Program-made: the position numbers and the translations under genes
Part shown: positions 28,529 to 37,518 of the stretch, in pieces
Position numbering within the stretch: position 1 is the stretch's first letter
Layout of the letters: each line of letters starts with the position of its first letter
The notes under the pieces: model-generated
What the model was told of the DNA's origin: nothing
The model's database searches: none
The model's input: the letters and a program-made list of their open reading frames with translations, nothing else
From: an uncultured Eubacterium sp.
GTDB taxonomy: Bacteria > Bacillota > Clostridia > Lachnospirales > Lachnospiraceae
Reading direction: 5' to 3'
Length of the DNA stretch: 64,000 nt
Assembly: GCA_947089855.1 (NCBI GenBank)
Contig: CAMUML010000002.1
Span: forward strand, 1-64,000

Positions 28529-29968
28529 CTACACCATTTCCAACGCAGCCGCACCGGCTACCACTATGCCGCTTTCCTGGAAAAATTCCATCCCGTCGTC
28601 CACCATCCGGTATGTAGTAGCCCCAACCTTGCACACCAGCAGGACTGCCCCCGCCTGTGCCGGCGGCTCCCACGCAGATACCTTTCCAGCCATATTTTCC
28701 TCAACTGACGTGTCAATCCCCCATGCCTGCAGCTGGCCTGCCATATATTCCAGGCACCCCCGTTCCTGGCTATCCAACCTAAATTGCGCTGCCAGGCACA
28801 GCCTTTCCATACCTTTTTTCATACATACAAGCCTTATACGGTTTAGTACCTGTGCCATTTCCGGCAAGTTATCATTTTGCACCCCGTTCTCTTTTCCACG
28901 GCTTTCGCGCAATGATTTCTTTATCGCAATACTGCCATAAAACGGAATTGCATAATACATCTTAAATTCTTTCTCATTTTTGATCTTATCGCTGAATAAA
29001 TACCAAAAAAAATAGATACCGCAATACACAAAAATACCAGCTAACACCCCTAACAAAATATATTTCTGAACGTTGCTGCTGCCAGCCTGTTCCCCGGTTT
29101 CTTCCCATTCCAGATCGGAGCCAGTCTCTTGCGCAAATACAACTTGCTGTTCTTTTTGCAGTGCATCCACTGCTGCTTTCAGTTCTGCACGGCTAGACTT
29201 AAGCTGTGCCCTCTTATCCCGTTGCTGCGCCTGCAGCGACTGGTCGATACGCACATTTCCTTTACTGCTGACCAAAGAAAAACTATGCCTGCCACACTGC
29301 TGTTCCACTTTAGGTGCATAATTTAGCAATGCTTCCTGTATATCTTTGGCTAGCCCCGCCGCCATCGTATCATCGGTACCTGCTACATCCACATACAGCA
29401 GTGTCTGTGCTTTTACATCTCCAGCCGCATCATCTGTTGCGACTTGGTATACGCCGTCCGATTTCTGCCATACAGATATAAGTTCTGATAAATAACGGCT
29501 ATCTATATCTGCAGCCTTGCTGCCGGCCTTTTTCAGCGAATCTGCCAGCCCGCCATTTGATATAAAGATCACATACGCTTCCACAATTTTCGGCAATGTC
29601 CGCCTGGTCGCACCTTCAATACTAAAGAGCGAAACCACGCCATTCTTATGAAATGCGTCCAGCTTCATCCATACAGAACCTTCCATATATTCTTCTAACC
29701 TATCTGTTTCCTTTGCCAGTGTTACCGCATCCGCCACTTCCTGCCGCTGTTCTTTTGTGAGGCTTCCTTCCGCATCCGCACTGGATCCAGGCATTGCAGC
29801 TGCCGCCTGTCCAGCCCTAGCTGTATAGATCCCATATGCGCCAAACAAAACAGCAAAACCTGCTGCGCAGGCTATAATCCGCTTCCACTGCATACAAAGC
29901 CCCCGCAGCAGGCATAATAAATCAAGATCCCTCTCTTCTGTCTTTTTCCATGAATCAAGTCTGTCCAT
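28529..29968 (-). CDS. Polysaccharide co-polymerase (Wzz-like) with degenerate BY-kinase-like tail, operon 1
   Basis: 479 residues from the ATG at 29968, matched to the start of its operon 2 paralogue; the frame is open to 30067. One membrane helix at about residues 26-46, a long extracellular coiled region, and a second helix near residues 300-325 bound a Wzz-type domain that sets chain length. The C-terminal cytoplasmic 150 residues (NRIRLVCMKKGMERLCLAAQ, AVLLVCKVGATTYRMVDDGM) follow the plan of bacterial tyrosine kinases, but no Walker A or Tyr cluster is present, so it is probably a pseudokinase. The domain reading is mine and moderate in confidence. Confidence 0.75.
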   Translation of the reverse strand: MDRLDSWKKTEERDLDLLCLLRGLCMQWKRIIACAAGFAVLFGAYGIYTARAGQAAAAMPGSSADAEGSLTKEQRQEVADAVTLAKETDRLEEYMEGSVWMKLDAFHKNGVVSLFSIEGATRRTLPKIVEAYVIFISNGGLADSLKKAGSKAADIDSRYLSELISVWQKSDGVYQVATDDAAGDVKAQTLLYVDVAGTDDTMAAGLAKDIQEALLNYAPKVEQQCGRHSFSLVSSKGNVRIDQSLQAQQRDKRAQLKSSRAELKAAVDALQKEQQVVFAQETGSDLEWEETGEQAGSSNVQKYILLGVLAGIFVYCGIYFFWYLFSDKIKNEKEFKMYYAIPFYGSIAIKKSLRESRGKENGVQNDNLPEMAQVLNRIRLVCMKKGMERLCLAAQFRLDSQERGCLEYMAGQLQAWGIDTSVEENMAGKVSAWEPPAQAGAVLLVCKVGATTYRMVDDGMEFFQESGIVVAGAAALEMV

Positions 29969-30244
29969 CCCTGTATTTATCCTTCCCGATACAGTGCCCG
30001 CTATCGTAAGCCTGGCGTTTCTATCTTTTCTTGTATTCCAGTGCTTAATTTTCCATTGCACGGACACACACAGAATTCTTGCTTGCTTTATCCTGTATTC
30101 ATAATTTTACGATCGGCCCTATACCCACGAGCGATAAAGTTTACCATATGATTCCAGATAAGGACGCTCGTGAGCCGGTGTTATTTGGCAAACTTTTGTG
30201 TTTGCCAGTATAATCTACCGATATATATAAAATAGCTGTCTGCC
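29969..30244 (-). promoter_or_regulatory. Structured xre-wzz intercistronic leader with possible antisense promoter
   Basis: This spacer holds two perfect hairpins: CACGAGCG / CGCTCGTG (near 30126-30173) and GGCAAAC / GTTTGCC (near 30187-30206). On the plus strand TTGGCA (30185-30190) and TATAAT (30209-30214) have an 18-base spacer and point into xre from its 3' side. Operon 2 lacks this segment; its spacer is 63 bases. Function unknown. Confidence 0.45.
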
Positions 30245-30616
30245 TTAGCCAGCATTCATAATCTCAGCAACGGATTTCATTATCCTGATATACATAGAAT
30301 AGCTGTCTGTATGCTGCTGTGGTTTAGCATCCCTATCGATGCTGCCAGCTGCACTGCCAGCCGGTTGGCTCCACATAGCAAGCATTGTATTTGACAATCC
30401 TGCCTCACCCCATAAAATTTCATCTGCCCCGGCATCCAATGCCCCGCATATATTTACAAATGTTTCCATACTCATCACCCTGCTGCCACGCTCAATATGC
30501 CCCAAAAACGACATGCTGATCCCGCATTTCTTGGCAAGTTCATCCTGCGACCACCCCTTCGCCTTCCTGAGCTGGCGTATCCGCATCCCGATTTTTCCAT
30601 AATCTAATTCCCGCAT
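30245..30616 (-). CDS. XRE-family transcriptional regulator heading operon 1
   Basis: 123 residues. The helix-turn-helix (residues 8-65) reads RIRQLRKAKGWSQDELAKKCGISMSFLGHIERGSR, a standard HTH_3 domain. The C-terminal 50 residues end in MYIRIMKSVAEIMN, shared with the paralogue at 56058-56426, and probably form an oligomerisation or sensor helix. Being first in the operon, it is likely to control its own locus and perhaps the other; no ligand can be proposed. Confidence 0.88.
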   Translation of the reverse strand: MRELDYGKIGMRIRQLRKAKGWSQDELAKKCGISMSFLGHIERGSRVMSMETFVNICGALDAGADEILWGEAGLSNTMLAMWSQPAGSAAGSIDRDAKPQQHTDSYSMYIRIMKSVAEIMNAG

Positions 30617-30787
30617 ATTTCCACATCCCCTGCCCTCTCGTTGTAATCGCTAAACGCTTGGTTGCGAAGCCGCTTCACAATCCACCTTTACCGCAGCCTA
30701 TATGAATGAAAAACCTTGTACCAGCGGCATTCTTGATTGCCTCATTGTACAATGGCATTCAAACATACATAACAATTTATATGAAAC

Positions 30788-30840
30788 TGTTATGCGCAAA
30801 ATACTGCCCGAAAATACTGGGAAGCCTTGATTTATAAGGG
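30788..30840 (-). promoter_or_regulatory. Conserved leader block 2 (operon 1)
   Basis: A 53-base block, TGTTATGCGCAAAAT ... AAGCCTTGATTTATAAGGG on the plus strand, recurs upstream of the operon 2 regulator (56556-56607) with the same order and one gap, although the surroundings differ. It ends in a CCTT/AAGG imperfect palindrome and may be an operator or RNA structure. Confidence 0.5.
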
Positions 30841-30986
30841 ATCAAACAAATATCAAATAAAAACTATGTTTTACATTTTCTTGCATTTTCTATTTTAGCA
30901 ATCCAGCTTTTGACCATCTTATATGTATAATTTGATTTTAGAAATTTGTATAGAATATACAAAGACACGCTTCTAATAGCTATAGA

Positions 30987-31077
30987 AACATAGTAAAATA
31001 AGTAAAAATAGACAATTTTTTCTTTAGTCTTGCAAAAGACAGTAGTTTAAGATAGAATATATTTCAGATAACATTTT
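30987..31077 (-). promoter_or_regulatory. Conserved upstream element and promoter of operon 1
   Basis: The 78 bases at 31000-31077 align without gaps to 56766-56843 upstream of operon 2 (60 of 78 positions identical by my count), far above the neighbouring AT-rich DNA. On the minus strand TTGTCT (31010-31015) and TATGTT (30987-30992) have a 17-base spacer, and the operon 2 copy has boxes at the same places. The weak -10 suggests activator dependence, with the conserved block as binding site. The leader to xre would be about 365 bases. Confidence 0.6.
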
Positions 31078-31161
31078 CATATAAATAGTTAACTAATAGA
31101 AATACATAATATATTCCATATTATGATGAAACAAAATAATTTCGAACCTTGTTGAAATAAT

Positions 31162-31512
31162 GTGGTCGCAATCCCATTAGCTTTAGATGATGGGTTGAGA
31201 CCACAAAACTAACGGTTGCCACAGCGTATATATTCTGCTATAATTTATCTATACACGGACTTTGATAACTGTATATATGAGGTTGCGCTGAGAAATTTTA
31301 TGCGAAAACCAAGCTTTCCTTCAGCACGTAAAATATACAAGGTACGAATGTACGGTATAAACCGTTATAGGGCAGGGACTGCCCGAATTAACGCCTGTGG
31401 AGATAGTAGGGAGCAAAACGTCCAGTGGACGTTTGTTCTACTCCGACCGGAGTGGAACGTAGAATACGAGGTCGATGAAGCAGGAAGCCCATTGGCTTTA
31501 GACAATGGGTAG
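31162..31512 (+). mobile_element. Internally deleted IS200/IS605 relic with tnpB 3' end and omega-RNA-like segment
   Basis: Left and right stem-loops are alike (CCCATTAGCTTTAGATGATGGG-type loop at 31172-31194; CCCATTGGCTTTAGACAATGGG-type at 31488-31509). The frame before the right end reads YRAGTARINACGDS ... VDEAGSPLALDNG, the usual C-terminal end of clostridial TnpB, but no RuvC or zinc-ribbon region remains. AACGTCCAGTGGACGTT and CTCCGACCGGAG palindromes in the last 130 bases match the folded part from which TnpB guide RNAs are made. The 30617-31694 gap holds no other gene apart from the control elements listed. Confidence 0.65.
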
Positions 31513-31563
31513 TTCACATTTGTGGGATTTTCCAAGCTAAAATGCCAAAGAAACTATTATTAC

Positions 31564-31607
31564 AAAAACAGCGCAATTTATCTATGATACTGATAAATTG
31601 CGCTGTT
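31564..31607 (-). terminator. Terminator of the blaI-blaR1-like operon
   Basis: A perfect 16-bp stem (31567-31582 with 31592-31607) is followed by TTTTTG on the minus strand, about 90 bases after the BlaR1-like stop codon. Confidence 0.9.
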
Positions 31608-31694
31608 CCCATAAGTTAAACCCATTATATAAACAAAAATAGAATACCTTCAAATTGTACAACCCTACAACAAAAATTATGTACTTTTCCCTCA

Positions 31695-33599
31695 TTACCG
31701 AAATATATCCATATTTTCGATCCCAAACAGCTTCCAGAACATTTCATTGTCCTTTTCTTTATAATCATAAAAAGCATCCTCAACCTGATATATAGGGCAA
31801 CTGTCCGTAGCCGGGAAGATCTTGCCGCAACTCCCGTCTTTGCGTTTCAGGTACATAGCTTGTTGAAATGGGCACGCCGGAACGCCTTTTATTTTTTCCG
31901 CTGAATTTGAAAAATGCTTCTCAATCCACTTCAGTTTTTCCCTTTCTGTAATTATATATTCCTTCCCATCCACATAAAAAGAAACTTCACTTAAACCTTG
32001 TATATTTTCCGGCCCAAAAAAATCGCAATGGCCATATGGACGGTAAAATAACGGTTCATATTTTATCGTATTGCCGCCGTTATCATACCAGTAAACCAGA
32101 TCGCCGATCGTTGACCCTTTACAAAGGATTCCGCTTTTATGCGCCTTTTCCCATTTTTCCCTATCGTACCGTTTCGCTGGAAGTTTATAATCCAGATACT
32201 GCAATTCCATCGTATCTATGGAATACTGGTACATTTTTTCATCCCTCACCACATGCAGGTAAACCGTTTTTCCATCCTCGGATACATCAATCTTACAATA
32301 ATGGTCACCCTGTGTCGCATTACAGCCAATTTCTTTTAAATCCAGCGATTGTACAATTTCCCCCGTTTCTTTGGAATAGGCAAAAAGGCCAAAGTAACCG
32401 GCAAAAATCATACTTTTATCATCTTCATAATAAATATGAGGCGGATCGGCTCCCCATATATCGTCCAATTCAAATTCCGCGTTTTTTGCAGAGAACGTTT
32501 GGACTGGTTCCGGCTGGCTGGAAGGCATTTGGGATGCCTGCACAGGCTCTTTATCCGTATCCATTGCATCGGTAAACGCAACAAATCCTGTAGCACATAA
32601 AAGCAGCAAAACAATGGCCGTTGCAAAAATACTCCGTTTCCTTCCGCTCTTAATCATCCTGATCCTTACCTCCAATTCTGATCTTCCAGCCTTCATGGCT
32701 GTAGCTGTGCAAAATAAATCCTGTTTTCCTCCAACCGATACAAAAGACAGCAGGCTGTTTCCATAAGAAATACGTTCTTTCCTGTCCATATTTTTCATAA
32801 CAGCGCTGTCACATGCATATTCACAATCCCTTTTGGACAACACAGCTGCAGCCCAGGCAAGCGGATAAAACCAGTAGGCAGCGACCAAAACATTTCTTAA
32901 ATATCCCCACCATATATCCCCATGTTTCCTGTGGACGCTTTCATGTAATATAGCATGCCTTGCCAGCGTTTCATTTTCTATAACCATTTCCGGTAAATAA
33001 ATCTCGGAAGAGAGCCCTTTGCCGCGGAATAACAGCGGCGTTTTGATTCCGGCAGCAATATATGCCTTCTGTCCGTGGAAACTGGCCTCCATCCTGTTTT
33101 CTACCAGCTGCCTGCGAAATGTTTTTTCAGACAAAATCTGGCACGTTAAAATAGCAGTTGCGCCAGCTGCCCATATAAAAAATAAAAGGTACCTTAAAAG
33201 CGGTAATTCCATCCATCCAGATAGTCCTACGTTGCTGGCCGTTTCCCGTATTCTTTTTTGGCTGTTGGTATTCCTTTTTTGGGATTTATCTCCCTGGTTT
33301 TTCGATTTTTCCCCTTTTGCTGCTGGTTCTTCTATTTGCTTTACAGAAGTATCTGGCCTGCCAGCAGGAAATGGGGTTATTTTTACAAGGTTCATAATAC
33401 TGGCAGGGCTTTCTAGCCGGACTGCCTCCCAATTGCCAATATCCTGCAAAACAGTTACAAACACTGGAACCACCAATCCTGCTGCAAACAGCAGCCATAG
33501 GGAATAAAGGAATACATTGCCTGCTTTTGCCCGGAAAAATTTGCGGACTGCCACGATTGCTAAAAATATTACGCTTGTTGATAGGATCACTTTAACCAT
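31695..33599 (-). CDS. BlaR1/MecR1-type M56 metallopeptidase sensor
   Basis: 634 residues. N-terminal membrane helices (residues 1-20, 30-53, 133-155, about 325-345) enclose a zinc peptidase site, HESVH at 219-223, with DCEYACD downstream. The extracellular C-terminal part (about residues 350-634) is not a penicillin-binding domain: no STxK or KTG motif is visible. It looks beta-rich (GLFAYSKETGEIVQSL, KTVYLHVV). So the architecture is that of BlaR1, which cuts the BlaI-like repressor after sensing a ligand, but the ligand is probably not a beta-lactam. It overlaps the repressor gene by 8 bases. Confidence 0.85.
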   Translation of the reverse strand: MVKVILSTSVIFLAIVAVRKFFRAKAGNVFLYSLWLLFAAGLVVPVFVTVLQDIGNWEAVRLESPASIMNLVKITPFPAGRPDTSVKQIEEPAAKGEKSKNQGDKSQKRNTNSQKRIRETASNVGLSGWMELPLLRYLLFFIWAAGATAILTCQILSEKTFRRQLVENRMEASFHGQKAYIAAGIKTPLLFRGKGLSSEIYLPEMVIENETLARHAILHESVHRKHGDIWWGYLRNVLVAAYWFYPLAWAAAVLSKRDCEYACDSAVMKNMDRKERISYGNSLLSFVSVGGKQDLFCTATAMKAGRSELEVRIRMIKSGRKRSIFATAIVLLLLCATGFVAFTDAMDTDKEPVQASQMPSSQPEPVQTFSAKNAEFELDDIWGADPPHIYYEDDKSMIFAGYFGLFAYSKETGEIVQSLDLKEIGCNATQGDHYCKIDVSEDGKTVYLHVVRDEKMYQYSIDTMELQYLDYKLPAKRYDREKWEKAHKSGILCKGSTIGDLVYWYDNGGNTIKYEPLFYRPYGHCDFFGPENIQGLSEVSFYVDGKEYIITEREKLKWIEKHFSNSAEKIKGVPACPFQQAMYLKRKDGSCGKIFPATDSCPIYQVEDAFYDYKEKDNEMFWKLFGIENMDIFR

Positions 33600-33978
33600 C
33601 CTGCTCCCCCTCGTTCAGTATCCTATGCAATTCTTCCAGTTCTTCTTTATCAAATTTTTCCTGCTTCACCATAGTGGTAAGCATAAGCCCCAAGCTTCCC
33701 TTATATACACGGTTTAGGAAATCTTTTGTTTCCTGTACACAGGACTTTTCCCTCTCTATTATGGGATAGTAGTGCTTTGCCCTTCCAACGGTTTTCCAGG
33801 CAACGGCCCCCTTTGCCTCCATACGTTTTAACATCATAATAACCACATGCCGGTCCCAATTTGTAATTCCGGCAAAAGAATGCACAATATCGGCAATGGT
33901 TGCAGGGTTTTCGCTCCACAAAAAATCCATAAGGCGCCATTCGGCATTTGAAAGGCCTACTTTTTTGTTTTCATCCAT
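33592..33978 (-). CDS. BlaI/MecI-family repressor
   Basis: 128 residues. The winged helix (LSNAEWRLMDFLWSENPATIADIV, VVIMMLKRMEAKGAVAWK) and the dimerising C-terminus are typical of the Penicillinase_R family. It is the first gene of a two-gene operon with the M56 sensor, from a promoter bearing two ACANNTGT dyads, so it should repress its own transcription until cleaved by the sensor. Confidence 0.92.
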   Translation of the reverse strand: MDENKKVGLSNAEWRLMDFLWSENPATIADIVHSFAGITNWDRHVVIMMLKRMEAKGAVAWKTVGRAKHYYPIIEREKSCVQETKDFLNRVYKGSLGLMLTTMVKQEKFDKEELEELHRILNEGEQDG

Positions 33979-34002
33979 ATTTTCCTCACATTCATATAGT
34001 AT

Positions 34003-34050
34003 ACAATTGTTTACATCAGAAATGATAACATATGTCTACCTTATTGTCAA
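34003..34050 (-). promoter_or_regulatory. Promoter with two BlaI-type operators
   Basis: On the minus strand TTGACA (34045-34050) and TATCAT (34022-34027) have a 17-base spacer. The dyad ACATATGT (34028-34035) fills the spacer beside the -10; a second dyad ACAATTGT (34003-34010) covers the start of transcription. Their centres are 25 bases apart, as for paired BlaI dimers. Confidence 0.85.
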
Positions 34051-34202
34051 TGGTGATAATGGATGGCAAAGCCGACAATTATGCCCTTGGAAATTTCCTA
34101 AAATCTTTGGGTCTTCGCTTCTTCATTTGAAAACACTATGTTCGCAACAAATAAGCTTATCCAAGCCAAATCTTACACATTTTTGAGGAACCTGTTTATT
34201 AA

Positions 34203-34916
34203 TTAATCTAAAATCGGGAGGTTATTCAGGCAGGGAGGTAAGTGCATCATATGATGATCTGTCATAGGAGTTAAAATCATACCGCCCCTCGTCAGTCTTC
34301 CCCAAAATACCAGCAGCCATACAGAGCGAAAATCTGTGGTCACACCACCTTCTTCCAATATTCTCATTACCCATTCTTCCGGCACCATAGACTGTATCTG
34401 ATCCAATGTTAAATTTTCTAATATGTGGCGCGTATTTTTTCCTACTGTAATCATATAATCACGAAGAGCAAGGACATTCAACTCTTTTCCAAACGCCACT
34501 GCTTCATCAAATTCCAATGCATTTCCAGTGTCTGTAATGGAAGCACCGATTTTTTTCTGCCATTCTTTATTAAAAATCTGATTCTGGTTTACCATTAAAA
34601 TATTACTTACCAAATCCTCAATGCGGTATATATGCCAGAACTGCCAGCACATAGGAACTCTTCTTGTTCCCGCATAATGCAGGTCTACATCATAATCCTC
34701 TCTTGGCACTATCTCGTTTTGGTTTCCCATTAACATATATTCTAGAACATAGTCCGCGATCGTCTTTTCAGTTCTACCGGATATTTCAGCAGGGTGTACC
34801 ATAGCATGGACTTCCAATGTCAATTCTCTTATCTTTCCAATGTCTGTTCCCTTTAAAGCGTTTTTTAATTCATCATACTTTTCTCTGATTGGTATAAATA
34901 ATTCTTCTTTTTTCAT
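34203..34916 (-). CDS. DinB-like four-helix metal-binding protein
   Basis: 237 residues without membrane segments. WQFWHIYRIEDLVSNIL and the C-terminal HHMMHL motif match the pattern of DinB-superfamily proteins, where spaced His residues bind a metal for thiol-dependent transferase or unknown reactions. It is followed by remains of a WYL regulator, a common neighbour of DinB genes. No substrate can be assigned. Confidence 0.6.
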   Translation of the reverse strand: MKKEELFIPIREKYDELKNALKGTDIGKIRELTLEVHAMVHPAEISGRTEKTIADYVLEYMLMGNQNEIVPREDYDVDLHYAGTRRVPMCWQFWHIYRIEDLVSNILMVNQNQIFNKEWQKKIGASITDTGNALEFDEAVAFGKELNVLALRDYMITVGKNTRHILENLTLDQIQSMVPEEWVMRILEEGGVTTDFRSVWLLVFWGRLTRGGMILTPMTDHHMMHLPPCLNNLPILD

Positions 34917-34976
34917 AAAATGAAATCCCTCTCCTGTATCAACGTTTTATTACATTATACACGTTATCCGCGACAT

Positions 34977-35305
34977 CTACATGTCGTAATTAGATAAAAA
35001 ATTTTTTACAGTTTCTATCAGCTCTTTTTTATATTCCTCTGGCCCTACTACCCTTATTTTGTTTCCGAAACTGAGCAACAATGCTTTCCACAATCTTTCT
35101 TTTGCGCGAACGTCAATAAAAATACGGTTTATGGTTTCAGTAAGTTTTTCTGCTGGACAATCAGGAAAATATTCTGACATCAGGTTTGTATATTCATTGT
35201 CAAACTGTACTTCAATATGAATACACGTCTGGTAATATTCCTGTTCAGATTCTTTCATAAGTTTTTCAACATTTCCATGCTCGACGGTGGAAACCGTATC
35301 GTCTA
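34977..35305 (-). pseudogene. C-terminal remnant of a WYL-domain (YafY-like) regulator
   Basis: The open frame encodes LLLSFGNKIRVVGPEEYKKE and a C-terminal LIETVKNFLSNYDM, as at the end of WYL/WCX regulators. The frame is open upstream of its first ATG (35258), through EHGNVEKL, right up to the end of the small mobile element at 35305, where homology stops. The HTH and most of the WYL domain are gone. The insertion (and a deletion) is the likely cause. Confidence 0.7.
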
Positions 35306-35329
35306 GTTATTTATTTTACGGTGTACTAG
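35305..35329. mobile_element. Single end of the CTAG-type fold-back element
   Basis: GTTATTTATTTTACGGTGT followed by ACTAG is identical to the right end of the complete 165-bp element at 60842-61006. The left half is missing and the join falls inside the WYL gene remnant. The 35330-35475 stretch after it has no recognisable content. Confidence 0.75.
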
Positions 35330-35475
35330 AAACTCCCCATAACGTCTTGTGTTCAGACAAACAGCCTCCATCAAATAAATATTCTTGCACCAACAAAAAC
35401 AACATTTACGGGCCAAATGATACACAACTGGGAGCAAGCAGTCCTCAGGGATGGGTATGATACCCTGCCATCGGC

Positions 35476-37197
35476 TCAACCTATCCTAGCCGTTTCATAA
35501 TCCTGCATATAGCCACCGCCGGTCAGCACCCGTTTCCCTTCAAATGCAAACCCATATATCCGTATCTTATCCCTGCTAACCCCTTTTGCTTCCAGAGAAG
35601 CCGCATACTTCTTACTAAGGATCTGCTGGATCGCTGCATCCACAGTAGCTTCTAGATCCTGTTCTTCTTTGCCATCGTGGACCTTAAATTCCAGAATCAT
35701 GCCATCATCCCCGGCTTTTAAAGGCTCTAGCAGCACGTCGTACCTCCCTAGGCCGCTTTCCCTATATGATGAGATTGCATACAGGTTACGTAAGCTTGCA
35801 ATTAGGCCTAACACAAGCCCGTGATAAAAATTTTCAGGCAGCTTCCATTTGGAAGGCTTTGCACCGCTGTCATAATAACTGATGGAAGAAATGAGTATGT
35901 CATTTAAAATATTGTCCATAACTGTTTTATCCCCATCCAGCAGGGCATCGGAAAAATCCCCATTGGAATATACGTTGCTGTAAAGCCAGGCAGATGCCAT
36001 ATTATCAAACATTTCCCGCACTTCCAAATTCGCGAGTGAGAGCATGTATTCCCGTTTCCCCCTCTTATTTAACTGGAAACCATCCACCCTTAAATACCCG
36101 CTGGCCAAGAGCAGCCCCCATATAGCATTCTTTTTATACCGCAGCTCATTAAAAACGGTTTCTTCATCAATGGCTACGCTGATTGCTTTCCCATTTAACA
36201 AATCCTCTACCTGTTGTTTGATGCCTACATCACTCCCCCGTACCAGGTCGTCCACCAGTTTGTTAGAGCTTGTGTTTGCCCAGTAGGCCATAAGATTCTT
36301 TTTACCAAGAAAATTTATAATGGACCATGGGTTATAAATACTCATGCAATCTCCAAACCTATATCCATCGTACCAATGCTGCACATCGTCTTTCCTATCT
36401 GCTAGCCCAAACTCTTCCAATGCTTGGACTACCTCATTTTCGGTAAAACCAAACGCTGTCGCATATTTTTGCGATGTAACAGTAACTACCTCTAGATTGT
36501 TCAAACCGGAAAAAAGCGATTCTTTACTGACACGCGTAATACCCGTCATGACCGCACGTTCTAAATATGGGTTATCCTTAAATGCACTGCCAAACATCAC
36601 ACGCATAAAACCAGCAAGTTCATCCCAATAACCGTTTACGTAGGCCTCCTGCATTGGCGTATCGTACTCATCCAACAAAATAATGGCCCTTTTTCCATAA
36701 TATTGTGACAGGAATTTAGATAGATAAAAAATTGCCCGTGATGCATCGATATTATCCATATCCCTCGAAACCCTTTTAAAAAACAATGCATCCTCATCTT
36801 CAAGGAATCCTTCCCTTAGAAGGAATTTATGATCGATATATAGATCAAAAATTGTCTGGCATATCTTTTTCCTGGCATCGGCAAAACTGGACTCTTTAAT
36901 ATCGGCAAAACTAAAAAAAATCACTGGGTACGTTCCCTGCAGCTCCCTGTACTTTTCTTCCTGCCAAATAGCCAAGTTATGAAACAGCTTGCCCTGGCCG
37001 GCATACTTTATGGAAAAGAACCGCTCCACCATATTCATGAGAAGGGTCTTTCCAAACCGCCTTGGACGGGTGATCAAGGTTACTTTATCACCATTTTCCC
37101 ACCATTCTTTAATAAATTGCGTTTTATCTACATAAAAGTAATTGTACTCAATTAACTCGCTAAAATCCGTTATACCGATTGCTGCCCTTCTTGCCAT
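35476..37197 (-). CDS. AAA-ATPase-like protein with C-terminal PD-(D/E)XK nuclease domain
   Basis: 573 residues. The N-terminus (AIGITDFSELIEYNYFYVDKT) and the P-loop RPRRFGKTLLMNM are hallmarks of the AAA-ATPase_like family. IILLDEYDTPMQEAY is the Walker B. The C-terminal DUF1703/PDDEXK_9 domain has GRYDVLLEP and MILEFKV (D...ExK) as nuclease residues. The family is abundant and multi-copy in gut anaerobes; its function is not established, though defence or mobile-element roles are suspected. Confidence 0.9.
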   Translation of the reverse strand: MARRAAIGITDFSELIEYNYFYVDKTQFIKEWWENGDKVTLITRPRRFGKTLLMNMVERFFSIKYAGQGKLFHNLAIWQEEKYRELQGTYPVIFFSFADIKESSFADARKKICQTIFDLYIDHKFLLREGFLEDEDALFFKRVSRDMDNIDASRAIFYLSKFLSQYYGKRAIILLDEYDTPMQEAYVNGYWDELAGFMRVMFGSAFKDNPYLERAVMTGITRVSKESLFSGLNNLEVVTVTSQKYATAFGFTENEVVQALEEFGLADRKDDVQHWYDGYRFGDCMSIYNPWSIINFLGKKNLMAYWANTSSNKLVDDLVRGSDVGIKQQVEDLLNGKAISVAIDEETVFNELRYKKNAIWGLLLASGYLRVDGFQLNKRGKREYMLSLANLEVREMFDNMASAWLYSNVYSNGDFSDALLDGDKTVMDNILNDILISSISYYDSGAKPSKWKLPENFYHGLVLGLIASLRNLYAISSYRESGLGRYDVLLEPLKAGDDGMILEFKVHDGKEEQDLEATVDAAIQQILSKKYAASLEAKGVSRDKIRIYGFAFEGKRVLTGGGYMQDYETARIG

Positions 37198-37518
37198 AAT
37201 TTCCTCTCCTCTTTCTCAAAATTTACGCTTAAACGATTCTTAATTCTTTGCCCTCATACAAAATACAATCTAAAAACCCTGGTATATAAAAATACTGCCC
37301 TACTATAGAACCTTACATACCAGCCATATATACGTCGCTAAAATGAATCTTCCCTTCCCGAAATCTTATTACAAATTGCAAAAACCACCCCTATACTTTG
37401 GTAAGTAGATGGGTGGCATCACTATCTGTTATTAATCGGTCAACCCCTTGTGGACAGTTGCTCCTTTTTTATTTCATAATATTAACATATCTTTGATTTA
37501 ATTACAAGGGCATAAAAA
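37198..37518. other. Non-coding gap between operon 2 and the AAA-ATPase gene
   Basis: Apart from the terminator at 37381-37417, AT-rich DNA with no ORF that has a ribosome site. A GGAGCAACTGTCCACAAGG stretch on the minus strand near 37444-37463 precedes the terminator but is not a gene that I recognise. Confidence 0.5.
37381..37417 (-). terminator. Terminator of polysaccharide operon 2
   Basis: A 14-bp stem with two mismatches (CCACCCATCTACTT / AAGTATAGGGGTGG) followed by TTTTT on the minus strand, about 100 bases after the isomerase stop. Confidence 0.85.

Noticed and set aside
31216-31512. A 98-residue protein gene on the plus strand
   Set aside because: Only its last 50 codons resemble anything (TnpB C-terminus), and no ribosome site precedes the ATG; treated as part of an IS605 relic.
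37385-37432. Small peptide MPPIYLPKYRGGFCNL on the minus strand
   Set aside because: The stretch folds as a clear rho-independent terminator (CCACCC...GGGTGG then TTTTT) and has no ribosome site.
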